NCBI RefSeq assembly: GCF_947498805.1
Contig: NZ_CANMLT010000009.1
Coordinates: 96,876 to 160,875 of the forward strand
Direction: 5' to 3'
Source of the DNA: an uncultured Tenacibaculum sp.
Lineage (GTDB): Bacteria > Bacteroidota > Bacteroidia > Flavobacteriales > Flavobacteriaceae
Length of the DNA: 64,000 nt
The position numbers were made by a program, and so were the translations under genes. Positions 1-8,994 of the stretch are shown here, piece by piece. The notes below the pieces were generated by a model, which was not told the origin of the DNA, did no database searches, and saw only the letters and a program-made list of their open reading frames with translations. Positions within the stretch are counted from its first letter, which is position 1. Each line of letters starts with the position of its first letter.

Positions 1-2
1 AA

Positions 3-551
3 TTCAACTTTAAAAAGTTAGGTTTACGAATTGGTTCAAATGAAAGTTCTATTTACAGATACTTTGAAAGTAAACATAAACTTCTAATTTATTTAACTTC
101 TTGGTATTGGGGTTGGATTCAATACCAACTGGTTATTGAAACCTATAGCATTCAAGATTCAAAAGATAAACTTAGAAAAGCTATTGAAGTTGTTACCAAA
201 ACTACGAAGCAAGACAGTAATTTCTCACATATTAATGAAGTTTTGTTAAATCGTATTGTGATCGACGAAAATGCTAAATCGTATTCAACTAAAGAAGTAG
301 ATACAGAAAATAAAGAAGGCTTTTTTAGACTTTACAAAGAAGTTGTTAGACGTTTAGCTGAAATTATTAGTCTTTATAATTCTTCATACAAACATCCATT
401 AACCTTAGCTAGTACCATTATAGAAGGAGCATTGCATCAGCAATTTATTAGACAACACTTTAAAACATTAACAAATTGCGATGACACTATAACTCCAACG
501 TCTTTTTTTATTGATTTAACCCTTAACACCTTAATTAATGAGCGAAAATAA
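3..551 (+). CDS. TetR/AcrR-family transcriptional regulator (5' truncated by window edge)
   Basis: Open frame from base 3 reads ...FNFKKLGLRIGSNESSIYRYFESKHKLLIYL..., a typical TetR helix-turn-helix; overlaps start of next gene. Confidence 0.75.
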   Translation, partial: FNFKKLGLRIGSNESSIYRYFESKHKLLIYLTSWYWGWIQYQLVIETYSIQDSKDKLRKAIEVVTKTTKQDSNFSHINEVLLNRIVIDENAKSYSTKEVDTENKEGFFRLYKEVVRRLAEIISLYNSSYKHPLTLASTIIEGALHQQFIRQHFKTLTNCDDTITPTSFFIDLTLNTLINERK

Positions 552-2199
552 AATTCTAACCCCTTGGAAACGTTTTGTTGGTTTATTAAATCTTGAGAAA
601 AAAGACACTTTTCAAATTGGTTATTATGCCATTTTTGAAGGTATTGTGGCATTATCTCTTCCATTAGGAATACAAGCCATAATCAATTTGCTACAAGCAG
701 CTCAGGTATCTGCTTCTTGGATAGTTCTGGTAGTGCTTGTTACTGGAGGTGTAGCTTTTAGTGGAGTTTTAAAACTTATGCAAATAAGAATTATAGAAAC
801 CATTCAACAACGCATATTTACCAGAGCATCTATTGAGTTGAGTTATCGATTTCCAAAAATAAAAATGAAGGAATTGGAAAATTATTATCCACCAGAATTA
901 GCGAATAGATTCTTTGATACATTAACTATTCAAAAAGGAATTTCAAAAGTTTTAATTGATGTTCCATCTGCATTTTTGCAGATTATTTTTGCCTTAATTT
1001 TACTTTCATTCTATCATCCATTTTTTATTGTATTTGGTATTCTTCTACTCTTATTAATTTATGTAGTATTTAAGTTTACTGCTGAAAAAGGTTTAGAAAC
1101 TAGCTTGAAAGAATCTAAAAACAAATACAAAGTTGCTCACTGGTTGCAGGAGATTGCTCGTACTATAATTAGTTTTAAGTTATCTGGAAAAACAACGTTA
1201 GCACTACAAAAAAGTGATGATCTTGTAAGTGAATATATACAATCTAGAGAAAGTCATTTTAAAGTATTACTTACACAATACATTCAAATGATAAGTTTTA
1301 AGGTAATTGTTACCGCTGGATTACTTTTAATTGGAGGTTTTCTTGTACTTAACCAACAAATGAATATCGGGCAATTTGTTGCTGCTGAAATCATTATTTT
1401 ATTGGTTATTACTTCTGTTGAAAAACTTATTCTAGGGCTGGAATCTTTTTATGATGTACTTACCTCTATTGAAAAACTAGGACAAGTAGTAGATAAGCCA
1501 ATCGAATCTCAAAAAGGAACTAAACTAGAAGATTTAGACTCTTTAGAAATTGAGATTCAAAACGCTAGTTATTCTTCTACCAATAAAGAAACACCAATTC
1601 TTAGTGATATTTCTTTTAAAATTAACTCTAAGGATCGAATTTTAGTTCAAGGGAAAAGTAGTTCTGGAAAATCAAGTTTATTACAACTTATTGCGGGAGT
1701 TATAGAGCCTACTTCTGGGAACATTTTCGTTAACAATCTATCATTAAAAAGTCTATTGTTAAACGACTATAGATCAAACTTAGGATTATCACTTTCAGAA
1801 GAAACCCCTTTTGAAGGAACCATCCGTGAAAATATCACTTTTGGAGATCCAACAATTACAGACAAAGAGATATATGAAATGTTTGATGCTATTGGATTGT
1901 CATACTTCCTAAAACACCAACCTAATGGGCTCGATACTTTTATTCAACCAGAAGGAAAATTAATTGGTTATACCATTGCTAAGAAAATCATTCTAGCAAG
2001 AGCCATGATTATCAAACCAAAACTATTAATTCTTGAAGATCCATTAGATCAATTAGAGAAAGAGGAAGCTCAGAAAATCATCGATTATATTACAGATCCA
2101 TCTAAACCTTGGAGCTTAATTATAGTAAGTAGTAACGATGCCTGGAAAAAGAAATGTAATAAACAAATAACACTTGTAAAAGGAGTTATTGTAAATTAA
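538..2199 (+). CDS. ABC transporter, fused TM-NBD subunit with degenerate NBD
   Basis: Multi-TM N-terminus; Walker A VQGKSSSGKSSL present; operon with HlyD and TolC homologues. Confidence 0.85.
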   Translation: MSENKILTPWKRFVGLLNLEKKDTFQIGYYAIFEGIVALSLPLGIQAIINLLQAAQVSASWIVLVVLVTGGVAFSGVLKLMQIRIIETIQQRIFTRASIELSYRFPKIKMKELENYYPPELANRFFDTLTIQKGISKVLIDVPSAFLQIIFALILLSFYHPFFIVFGILLLLLIYVVFKFTAEKGLETSLKESKNKYKVAHWLQEIARTIISFKLSGKTTLALQKSDDLVSEYIQSRESHFKVLLTQYIQMISFKVIVTAGLLLIGGFLVLNQQMNIGQFVAAEIIILLVITSVEKLILGLESFYDVLTSIEKLGQVVDKPIESQKGTKLEDLDSLEIEIQNASYSSTNKETPILSDISFKINSKDRILVQGKSSSGKSSLLQLIAGVIEPTSGNIFVNNLSLKSLLLNDYRSNLGLSLSEETPFEGTIRENITFGDPTITDKEIYEMFDAIGLSYFLKHQPNGLDTFIQPEGKLIGYTIAKKIILARAMIIKPKLLILEDPLDQLEKEEAQKIIDYITDPSKPWSLIIVSSNDAWKKKCNKQITLVKGVIVN

Positions 2200-2211
2200 A
2201 AAGACCTATAT

Positions 2212-3570
2212 ATGTTAAACATATCTAAGAATAGTATCTCACATTATGTAGATATCACTAAATTTAAGTCTGGCAAAGAAATATTCGCTAAAGAGCATCA
2301 TAAACTCTTCAGGAAGTTTTTACTTGGTTTTTTAGTTGCTCTTATCATTATTTTATTTTTACCATGGACACAAAATGTTTCTAGTACAGGTAGAGTAACC
2401 ACTTTAAAACCTAATCAACGTCCGCAAACTTTACAATCTCAAATACCGGGTAGAATTGAACAATGGTTTGTTCAGGAAGGAACTTTTGTAAAAAAGGGAG
2501 ATACCATTTTAAGAATTTCTGAAGTAAAAAGCGATTATTTTGATAGTAAATTAACAGAACGAACTGGACAGCAATTAAACTCTAAAACTCGATCTGTAAA
2601 AGCCTATAACAATAAAGTAAATGCCTTAAAAAAACAGATTGGTGCCTTGCAAAATGAACGCGTTTTAAAACTGGAGCAAGCTAAAAACAAACTTCAACAA
2701 ACTTATTTAAAAGTAAAAACAGACAGCATCGATCTAGAAGCGGCTAAAATAAAACAGCAAATTGCCAAAACTCAATTTGACCGAACTGTTATGTTAGAAA
2801 AAGAAGGACTAAAAGCAGTAAAGGATGTAGAAGAAAAAAGAGCCAAGCTACAAGAACAATCCGCCAAATTGGTTTCTCAAGAAAACAAACTTTTAAATAC
2901 TCGAAACAATGTTTTAAATGCTCAAATTGCTATCAATAGTATTCAAGCATCTTATACCGATAAAATATCGAAAGCCGAGAGTAATTTGTATACCGCAGAA
3001 TCCAATGCTTTAGATGCCGAAGTTCAAGTATCAAAACTAGAAACAAGTTTATCTAATTATAGTAAAAGAAGCTCTTTACTATATGTTACAGCTCCACAAG
3101 ATGGATATATTAACAAAGCAATTAAAACAGGTATTGGAGAAACCTTTAAAGAAGGTGAAGCTTTGGTTAAGATAATGCCTGCTAATTATGACTTAGCAGT
3201 AGAAATGTTTATTGAACCAATAGATTTACCACTAATTCACATTAATGAAGAAGTTCGTGTACAATTCGATGGATGGCCTGCAATAGTTTTTAGTGGTTGG
3301 CCGAATGCTTCTTATGGTACTTATAGCGCTAAAGTAGTAGCTATAGAAAACTTTATAAGCGACAACGGAAAGTATAGAGTTTTAATTGTTCCTAATAATC
3401 CTTCTCAACCATGGCCAAAAGCTATACGAGTTGGTTCTGGAGCTAAAACCATAGCATTATTAGAAAATGTTCCAATCTGGTTTGAATTATGGAGACAAAT
3501 AAACAGTTTCCCTCCTAATTTTTATCAACCTAAAAAAGACACTAACGAAAAAGTAAAGAAGAAGAAATAA
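2212..3570 (+). CDS. HlyD-family membrane fusion protein
   Basis: One N-terminal TM, lipoyl-like halves (GRIEQWFVQEGTFVKKGDTILRI / YVTAPQDGYINKAIKTGIGETFKEGEALVKI) flanking a coiled coil. Confidence 0.9.
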   Translation: MLNISKNSISHYVDITKFKSGKEIFAKEHHKLFRKFLLGFLVALIIILFLPWTQNVSSTGRVTTLKPNQRPQTLQSQIPGRIEQWFVQEGTFVKKGDTILRISEVKSDYFDSKLTERTGQQLNSKTRSVKAYNNKVNALKKQIGALQNERVLKLEQAKNKLQQTYLKVKTDSIDLEAAKIKQQIAKTQFDRTVMLEKEGLKAVKDVEEKRAKLQEQSAKLVSQENKLLNTRNNVLNAQIAINSIQASYTDKISKAESNLYTAESNALDAEVQVSKLETSLSNYSKRSSLLYVTAPQDGYINKAIKTGIGETFKEGEALVKIMPANYDLAVEMFIEPIDLPLIHINEEVRVQFDGWPAIVFSGWPNASYGTYSAKVVAIENFISDNGKYRVLIVPNNPSQPWPKAIRVGSGAKTIALLENVPIWFELWRQINSFPPNFYQPKKDTNEKVKKKK

Positions 3571-4970
3571 TGAAGTTAAAGATTTTACTTGTTCCATTTT
3601 TACTCCTATGCTTTCAAGCAAGCTCTCAAAATGCTGAATTAGATCAATTGAGTTTGGAAGAGTACTTAGGGTATGTAAAGAAGTATCATCCTGTAATTAA
3701 ACAGGCCAAACTAATTACCAGTACAAATGAAGCTAAACTATTAAAAGCGAGAGGTGCTTTTGATCCTAAAATAGAAGTAGATTTCGAAAAAAAAGAGTTT
3801 AAAAACACTGAATATTTTGAAAAGCTAAATTCTGTTTTTAAAATCCCAACTTGGTATGGAATTGAGTTGAAAGGTAGCTATGAAAACAACTCTGGTCAAT
3901 ATTTGAATCCAGAATTAAACACTCCTGATAATGGATTGTACAATGTTGGTATTTCGGTATCATTAGCTAAAAACTTATTTATCAATAAAAGAATGGCTAC
4001 ATTAAAACAAGCCAAACTCTATTTAAAGCAAGGAAAATTAGAGCAACAGTTATTGGTTAATAATATTCTTTTTGATGCTATTGACGCTTATTTAAATTGG
4101 ACAAAATACCATCAGAGTTATGAAACCTTTAAACGTTTTAACAACAATGCTCAGTTTAGATTAGAGAATGTAGTTAAAAGTTATAAAGCAGGAGACAAAC
4201 CGGCTGTTGATACTTTAGAAGCCCGTATTAATTTAGATAGTAGAAAATTAGATTTAGAAAAAGCTCGAATCAAATATGTAAAATCTACTTTAGAGTTATC
4301 GAATCATTTATGGATTGGAGAAAACACCCCTTTGACTTTAAGAGAAAATATCAGGCCTACTTCAGATACTTTTTCAAAGATTAAAATTTTATTAGATAAT
4401 TCTATAGGAAGTACATCCATCATAATTGAAGAGCATCCGAAGCTAAAACTTTTAGAATTAAAGCGAAAAAATCTTCAAATAGAGAAAAGATTAAAGATTA
4501 ACAATCTATTACCTAAAGTAGATTTTCAATACAATCTCTTAAGTTCAAACGTAGACAATTTTGATTCTTTTAAAGCTTCCAACTATAAAAAATCTCTTCA
4601 AGTAAGTATTCCGCTGTTCTTAAGAAAATCTCGAGGTGATTTACGATTAGCTAAAGTAAAATTACAGGACATTGATTTTGAAATTGCTTCAACAAAAACT
4701 GTTCTTTTAAATAAAATAAAAGCTACAGAGCAAGAAATAGCATCTTTAGAAACACAAAATAATATTCTAAATAATCTTGTAAACGATTATAATAGTATTG
4801 TAAAAAGCGAAGAAAGAAAATTTTCTTTAGGAGAGAGTTCTGTATTTTTAATTAATTACCGAGAGGTAAAATTGATAGAAACGCAATTAAAAGAAATTGA
4901 AAACAATTACAAATTCGCAAAAACGCACAGTAAGTTTTTCAAATTACTTGGAAAACTAGATACGTTATAA
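3570..4970 (+). CDS. TolC-family outer membrane efflux protein
   Basis: Signal peptide, long helical repeats; start overlaps HlyD stop (TAATG). Confidence 0.88.
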   Translation: MKLKILLVPFLLLCFQASSQNAELDQLSLEEYLGYVKKYHPVIKQAKLITSTNEAKLLKARGAFDPKIEVDFEKKEFKNTEYFEKLNSVFKIPTWYGIELKGSYENNSGQYLNPELNTPDNGLYNVGISVSLAKNLFINKRMATLKQAKLYLKQGKLEQQLLVNNILFDAIDAYLNWTKYHQSYETFKRFNNNAQFRLENVVKSYKAGDKPAVDTLEARINLDSRKLDLEKARIKYVKSTLELSNHLWIGENTPLTLRENIRPTSDTFSKIKILLDNSIGSTSIIIEEHPKLKLLELKRKNLQIEKRLKINNLLPKVDFQYNLLSSNVDNFDSFKASNYKKSLQVSIPLFLRKSRGDLRLAKVKLQDIDFEIASTKTVLLNKIKATEQEIASLETQNNILNNLVNDYNSIVKSEERKFSLGESSVFLINYREVKLIETQLKEIENNYKFAKTHSKFFKLLGKLDTL

Positions 4971-6071
4971 CTCTCTTTCGAACTCTTTTAATAGAGCTTG
5001 ATCAAATGATATATATTCTGGTAGTATACGCAAGCGATATTTACTTTCACCTATAAAAGTAATTAAATCCTTGCGTTCTAGTTTATTTTCTTCTTCTAAG
5101 ACAAGTATTGTGTTGATATTGTCTATTATTCTAGTTAAATAAGTCTGGCTTTTAATTTCTCCACCAGAATTCACAACTATTGACTGCTTATCTGCAGCTA
5201 AATACTTTCTTCTATAAGCAAAGTTTAAAAGGTTCTTGTATTGAGTAGTTTTTGATCCAAAATCAATTTTCTCATTAATAATTCCTTTTGAAGGAATACT
5301 TAACTGAATCAACGACCAATCTAAAAAACTTATTTTCATTTCATTGGGTTTAGGCATACTAGCCAACTGAATTACCCAGCTCGTTGCTAACACCAAAAAA
5401 ACAGACACCAATGAAGTTTTCGCAATGATACGAATTAGTTGATTGACAAAATCATTATCTAATCCAACAAACACATCCGATAATTGCGATATAAACAATA
5501 AGGCTATTGCTATGATAGAAATAAACGCTACTAATTTCAAATCTCTATGCATAAAAGTTCTATAAAAAGATACCCCCATTAGAAAACACAAAAACGTAGT
5601 TAGTAATACGTCTGGAATAGAAACTATTTTCACGCCAGAGACTACCTTATTTCCTAACACAGATGAAAGTAGTAGTGTAATAGCGGCAACAGCAACAATA
5701 ATTATAGCAATAATCTTAGCGTTCTTTTCATTTCTGTAAATAAATTTTGGAGCGTCATACACGTAATACAAAGCCAATAACCAAAACAAATTATTAATAG
5801 TAGACAGTATATTTATACCTATTTGATTTAGTAATGTATCTTGAAAAGAGAAGTAATTCACTATAAAAGCCCAAGTTCCAGAAACCACCCAGACAAGCAT
5901 ACCAAAGCTAAAATACAACAACCCTCGATCTACTCTTTTTATCGAATTCCCCTCTTCCAGAACGGCGCTAAAGCGCTTTCTAATATTATAATAAATAGCT
6001 AGTAACAACACAGCTCCAATGAATGATATACAAATATGTGATAAGTTATGGAACTGTGTTACTTCTGTCAT
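4965..6071 (-). CDS. Polytopic membrane protein with C-terminal soluble domain, unknown function
   Basis: About 7 hydrophobic segments, then about 125 aa soluble region; starts directly after the stop of the ACMSD-like gene. Confidence 0.6.
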   Translation of the reverse strand: MTEVTQFHNLSHICISFIGAVLLLAIYYNIRKRFSAVLEEGNSIKRVDRGLLYFSFGMLVWVVSGTWAFIVNYFSFQDTLLNQIGINILSTINNLFWLLALYYVYDAPKFIYRNEKNAKIIAIIIVAVAAITLLLSSVLGNKVVSGVKIVSIPDVLLTTFLCFLMGVSFYRTFMHRDLKLVAFISIIAIALLFISQLSDVFVGLDNDFVNQLIRIIAKTSLVSVFLVLATSWVIQLASMPKPNEMKISFLDWSLIQLSIPSKGIINEKIDFGSKTTQYKNLLNFAYRRKYLAADKQSIVVNSGGEIKSQTYLTRIIDNINTILVLEEENKLERKDLITFIGESKYRLRILPEYISFDQALLKEFEREL

Positions 6072-7154
6072 CTATTGTAAAATTTTATTGACTAAATTTT
6101 GTTTTGCTTTTTCATCATCTCCATACAACCATTGTAATACATTATCTTCCCACATCTCATCTTTCTGCTGTTCATTGATAATACTTCTATCAATTGCTAA
6201 ATCTAAGATTTTTCCTGGATATGACGATTGTTTATCACTCTCCATTTCTCCCAATGGATATGGATCATCTAATCCTATAAGCACTTGACTTGCCCCTTGG
6301 TTTTTTATCAACAAATCTAAAGAACCTGTATCATGTACCAAGGTATCAAAGAAAATATTTTTATGCCCTACTGCTTTTCTTGGATGACTTTTTCCTTCAA
6401 ACAAATCAGGCCTACCATCAAAACCTTGAATACGACGACCTAAATTCATTTGAGCCAACTGTCCTCCATGTGCAAAACAAATTCGCATATTTGGATACTT
6501 TTCATAGTATCCATTTAGTGTTAAGAAATGATATGCATCTGCACATTGTGCTAGCATCCAAATCAAATGAAAACGCCATGAGGTATTTTGCAGTTTGATA
6601 AACTTTTCTCCATCATATGGGTGAATCTCAACTGCCAAGTTATATTTATTAGCTAGTTCGAAAATAGGTTCATTCTCTTCATCAAAAATACAACGCCAAG
6701 TACCAATGGTATCCATGTAATGCGTAGGCAAACATAACAGACGCATCCCTAACACCTCAACACAGCGTTCTATTTCCCATAACGCTCCTCTAACAAAACC
6801 AGGGTGCACCACAAATCCACAAGTAAACTTATTTGGATTATCATGTTGCACACGTGCATTAAAATCGTTTTGAAAACGTAAAGCCTGTTTCATCTCTTCT
6901 AAGCGCAAACCATTTCCATAAAGCTGTGATAAATTTAAAACTACTGCATGGTCAATTTTAAAATGCTCCATCCAAGCTAGTTTTTCTTCTAAAAAGAAAC
7001 TTGAGTCTGTTACTGGTCGACTCCAATCTTTTTGAAGCATGTATTTTCTGTCTTTATCCACCCAAAAAATTCCTTTATCTTTCATGTATTGAGGAATTTC
7101 TTCTGGATAAGGAAGTAAATGTGAATGTCCGTTTATTCTTAGTTTACGTTTCAT
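6072..7154 (-). CDS. Amidohydrolase, 2-amino-3-carboxymuconate-6-semialdehyde decarboxylase (ACMSD)-like
   Basis: NGHSHLLPYPEE N-terminus, metal-ligand motifs (HPYDGEK, CFAHGGQL, IGLDDPYPLG); sits in kynurenine operon. Confidence 0.85.
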   Translation of the reverse strand: MKRKLRINGHSHLLPYPEEIPQYMKDKGIFWVDKDRKYMLQKDWSRPVTDSSFFLEEKLAWMEHFKIDHAVVLNLSQLYGNGLRLEEMKQALRFQNDFNARVQHDNPNKFTCGFVVHPGFVRGALWEIERCVEVLGMRLLCLPTHYMDTIGTWRCIFDEENEPIFELANKYNLAVEIHPYDGEKFIKLQNTSWRFHLIWMLAQCADAYHFLTLNGYYEKYPNMRICFAHGGQLAQMNLGRRIQGFDGRPDLFEGKSHPRKAVGHKNIFFDTLVHDTGSLDLLIKNQGASQVLIGLDDPYPLGEMESDKQSSYPGKILDLAIDRSIINEQQKDEMWEDNVLQWLYGDDEKAKQNLVNKILQ

Positions 7155-7155
7155 T

Positions 7156-7563
7156 TTAGTTGGTTTGTTTTAAGGAAATCATTGTTCCTTGCATTGTTGT
7201 ATATAATATCTCTTCCTTTTCATCTGTAACTTTTGCTTCACAAAAAACTAAAGTTCTTCCACTTTTAACAACACGACCTGTAGCAATAATAACATCTGCT
7301 TTGGCCGGACGTAAAAGATTGGTTTTAAATTCTACCGATAGTACATCAGAACCTTCTTCCATAGTAGTCAGTGCTGCATAACCACAAGCCACATCCATAA
7401 TACTTGTAAGTACCCCAGCATGAAAAAAACCATGTTGTTGTGTTAACCCATCATTCTTTTTACATCGTATTTTGAGTAATCCTTTTTCGATATGAATAAT
7501 TTCAGCTCCTAAGGTTTTCATAAAACCTTGTTTTAAAAAACTTTCTTTTGCCGCTTCAATCAT
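7156..7563 (-). CDS. PaaI-family hotdog thioesterase
   Basis: GLTQQHGFFHAGVLTSIMDVACGYAA hotdog motif. Confidence 0.85.
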   Translation of the reverse strand: MIEAAKESFLKQGFMKTLGAEIIHIEKGLLKIRCKKNDGLTQQHGFFHAGVLTSIMDVACGYAALTTMEEGSDVLSVEFKTNLLRPAKADVIIATGRVVKSGRTLVFCEAKVTDEKEEILYTTMQGTMISLKQTN

Positions 7564-8093
7564 TATTTCACCTTATTCGGAGCTTCCATTACGGTACCAC
7601 AATTAGCACAAGTACATTTTGCTCTATCTGAGTAATATTTATCGAAAATAATAGGCATGTCTGTTTCAATATTATCTAAAGCAAATTCTTCTCTATACAA
7701 TGGTGTTCCACAATTTTCACAATACCATTCTAAAGCATCCATCATACCTTCAGCTCTTGGGTACTCTATTACTAAACCAACAGTATTTGCTTTTCGTTGA
7801 GGAGAATGTGGAACTTTTCCTGGTAACAAGTAAATATCTCCTTCCTTGATTTCAACATCAACCATTTCTCCATTATCATCAATAATCTTTAATACCATAT
7901 CACCTTCTACTTGATAGAAAAACTCAGGTGTTTCGTTATAATGATAATCTTTACGATTATTAGGTCCTCCAACTACCATTACTATATATTCACCATCTTT
8001 CCATACTTGTTTATTTCCAACAGGTGGTTTTAGTAAATGACGATGTTCATCTATCCATTTTTTAAAATTCAAAGGTTGTACTAGCTTACTCAT
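7563..8093 (-). CDS. nbaC: 3-hydroxyanthranilate 3,4-dioxygenase
   Basis: VVGGPNNRKDYHYNETPEFFYQVEGDM cupin and C-terminal CxxC pairs (CENCG...CTCANCG). Confidence 0.93.
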   Translation of the reverse strand: MSKLVQPLNFKKWIDEHRHLLKPPVGNKQVWKDGEYIVMVVGGPNNRKDYHYNETPEFFYQVEGDMVLKIIDDNGEMVDVEIKEGDIYLLPGKVPHSPQRKANTVGLVIEYPRAEGMMDALEWYCENCGTPLYREEFALDNIETDMPIIFDKYYSDRAKCTCANCGTVMEAPNKVK

Positions 8094-8106
8094 GATTGTT
8101 TAGATT

Positions 8107-8883
8107 TTATAATGATTTTGTTCTTCCTCCGTCTACAGGAACATTAATTCCGTTAATAAAACTTGCTTTTTCACTTGCTAAAAACACCACTGCATTTGCT
8201 ATCTCTTCAGGCTGAGCAAATCGTTTTGCTGGTGATGCGTTCTTCATTGTCTCAGCAACCTCTTCAACAGATTTTCCTGTCTTTTTAGCTTTATTATTGA
8301 TTATTTCATTTAAACGCTCCGTTCCAGTTGCTCCAGGCAATACATTGTTTACCGTTATACTATACTGTCCTAATTCATTTGCCAATGTTTTTGACCAATT
8401 AGCTACAGCGCCACGAATGGTATTTGATACCCCTAAACCATCTAAAGGTTGTTTTACAGAGGTAGATATTACATTGATCACTCTACCATACCCTGCTTCT
8501 TTCATAAATGGCACCAATGCTTGTACCAATACATGATTGCATTTTAAATGTTGTGTAAAAGCTCTTTCAAACTCATCTAATTGTGCATTAAAAACTGGTC
8601 CGCCTGCAGGTCCTCCAGTATTGTTTACTAGAATATGAAAATTCAAATTAGAAGCTTCTATTTTCTCTTTTAATTCTAATGGATTAGAGAAATCCGCAAT
8701 GATATAATCATGACGTTGTCCGTTATTTGGCAATTCAGCTAAAACTGCTTTTAGCTTTTCTTCATTTCGAGCTATCAATGTAACATTTGCTCCTTCTTCT
8801 GCTAACTGAATTGCAGATGCCTTCCCTATTCCTTGTGTACTACCGCAAACTAATGCGTTTTTATGTTGTAATCCTAAATTCAT
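8107..8883 (-). CDS. SDR-family oxidoreductase
   Basis: GSTQGIGKA Rossmann motif, NNTGGPAGG, PVDGGRTKSL C-terminus. Confidence 0.85.
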   Translation of the reverse strand: MNLGLQHKNALVCGSTQGIGKASAIQLAEEGANVTLIARNEEKLKAVLAELPNNGQRHDYIIADFSNPLELKEKIEASNLNFHILVNNTGGPAGGPVFNAQLDEFERAFTQHLKCNHVLVQALVPFMKEAGYGRVINVISTSVKQPLDGLGVSNTIRGAVANWSKTLANELGQYSITVNNVLPGATGTERLNEIINNKAKKTGKSVEEVAETMKNASPAKRFAQPEEIANAVVFLASEKASFINGINVPVDGGRTKSL

Positions 8884-8886
8884 ATT

Positions 8887-8992
8887 AAGCCCCTCCTAGC
8901 CTCCCCAAAGGGAAGGAACTCTTATCTGGGTGGATAATCGTTTTTATTATTATTATTTTTCTACTTACTTCTTCTCATTTAGAGAATATAAG
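8887..8992. repeat. Composite REP/MITE-like intergenic repeat, copy A (right arm degraded)
   Basis: AAGCCCCTCCTAGCCTCCCCAAAGGGAAGGAACTCTT... and CTTACTTCTTCTCATTTAGAGAATATAAG; matches copy B at 11561-11680. Confidence 0.6.
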
Positions 8993-8994
8993 TA

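Noticed and set aside
437-664. Antisense ORF (75 aa) and the many similar ORFs opposite known genes (e.g. 6019..6288, 6290..6598, 7160..7381, 8297..8536, 9752..10027, 14387..14681, 17010..17414, 39706..39988, 56509..56781)
   Set aside because: Fully overlap well-supported genes on the other strand, low-complexity composition, no domain signal; treated as spurious.
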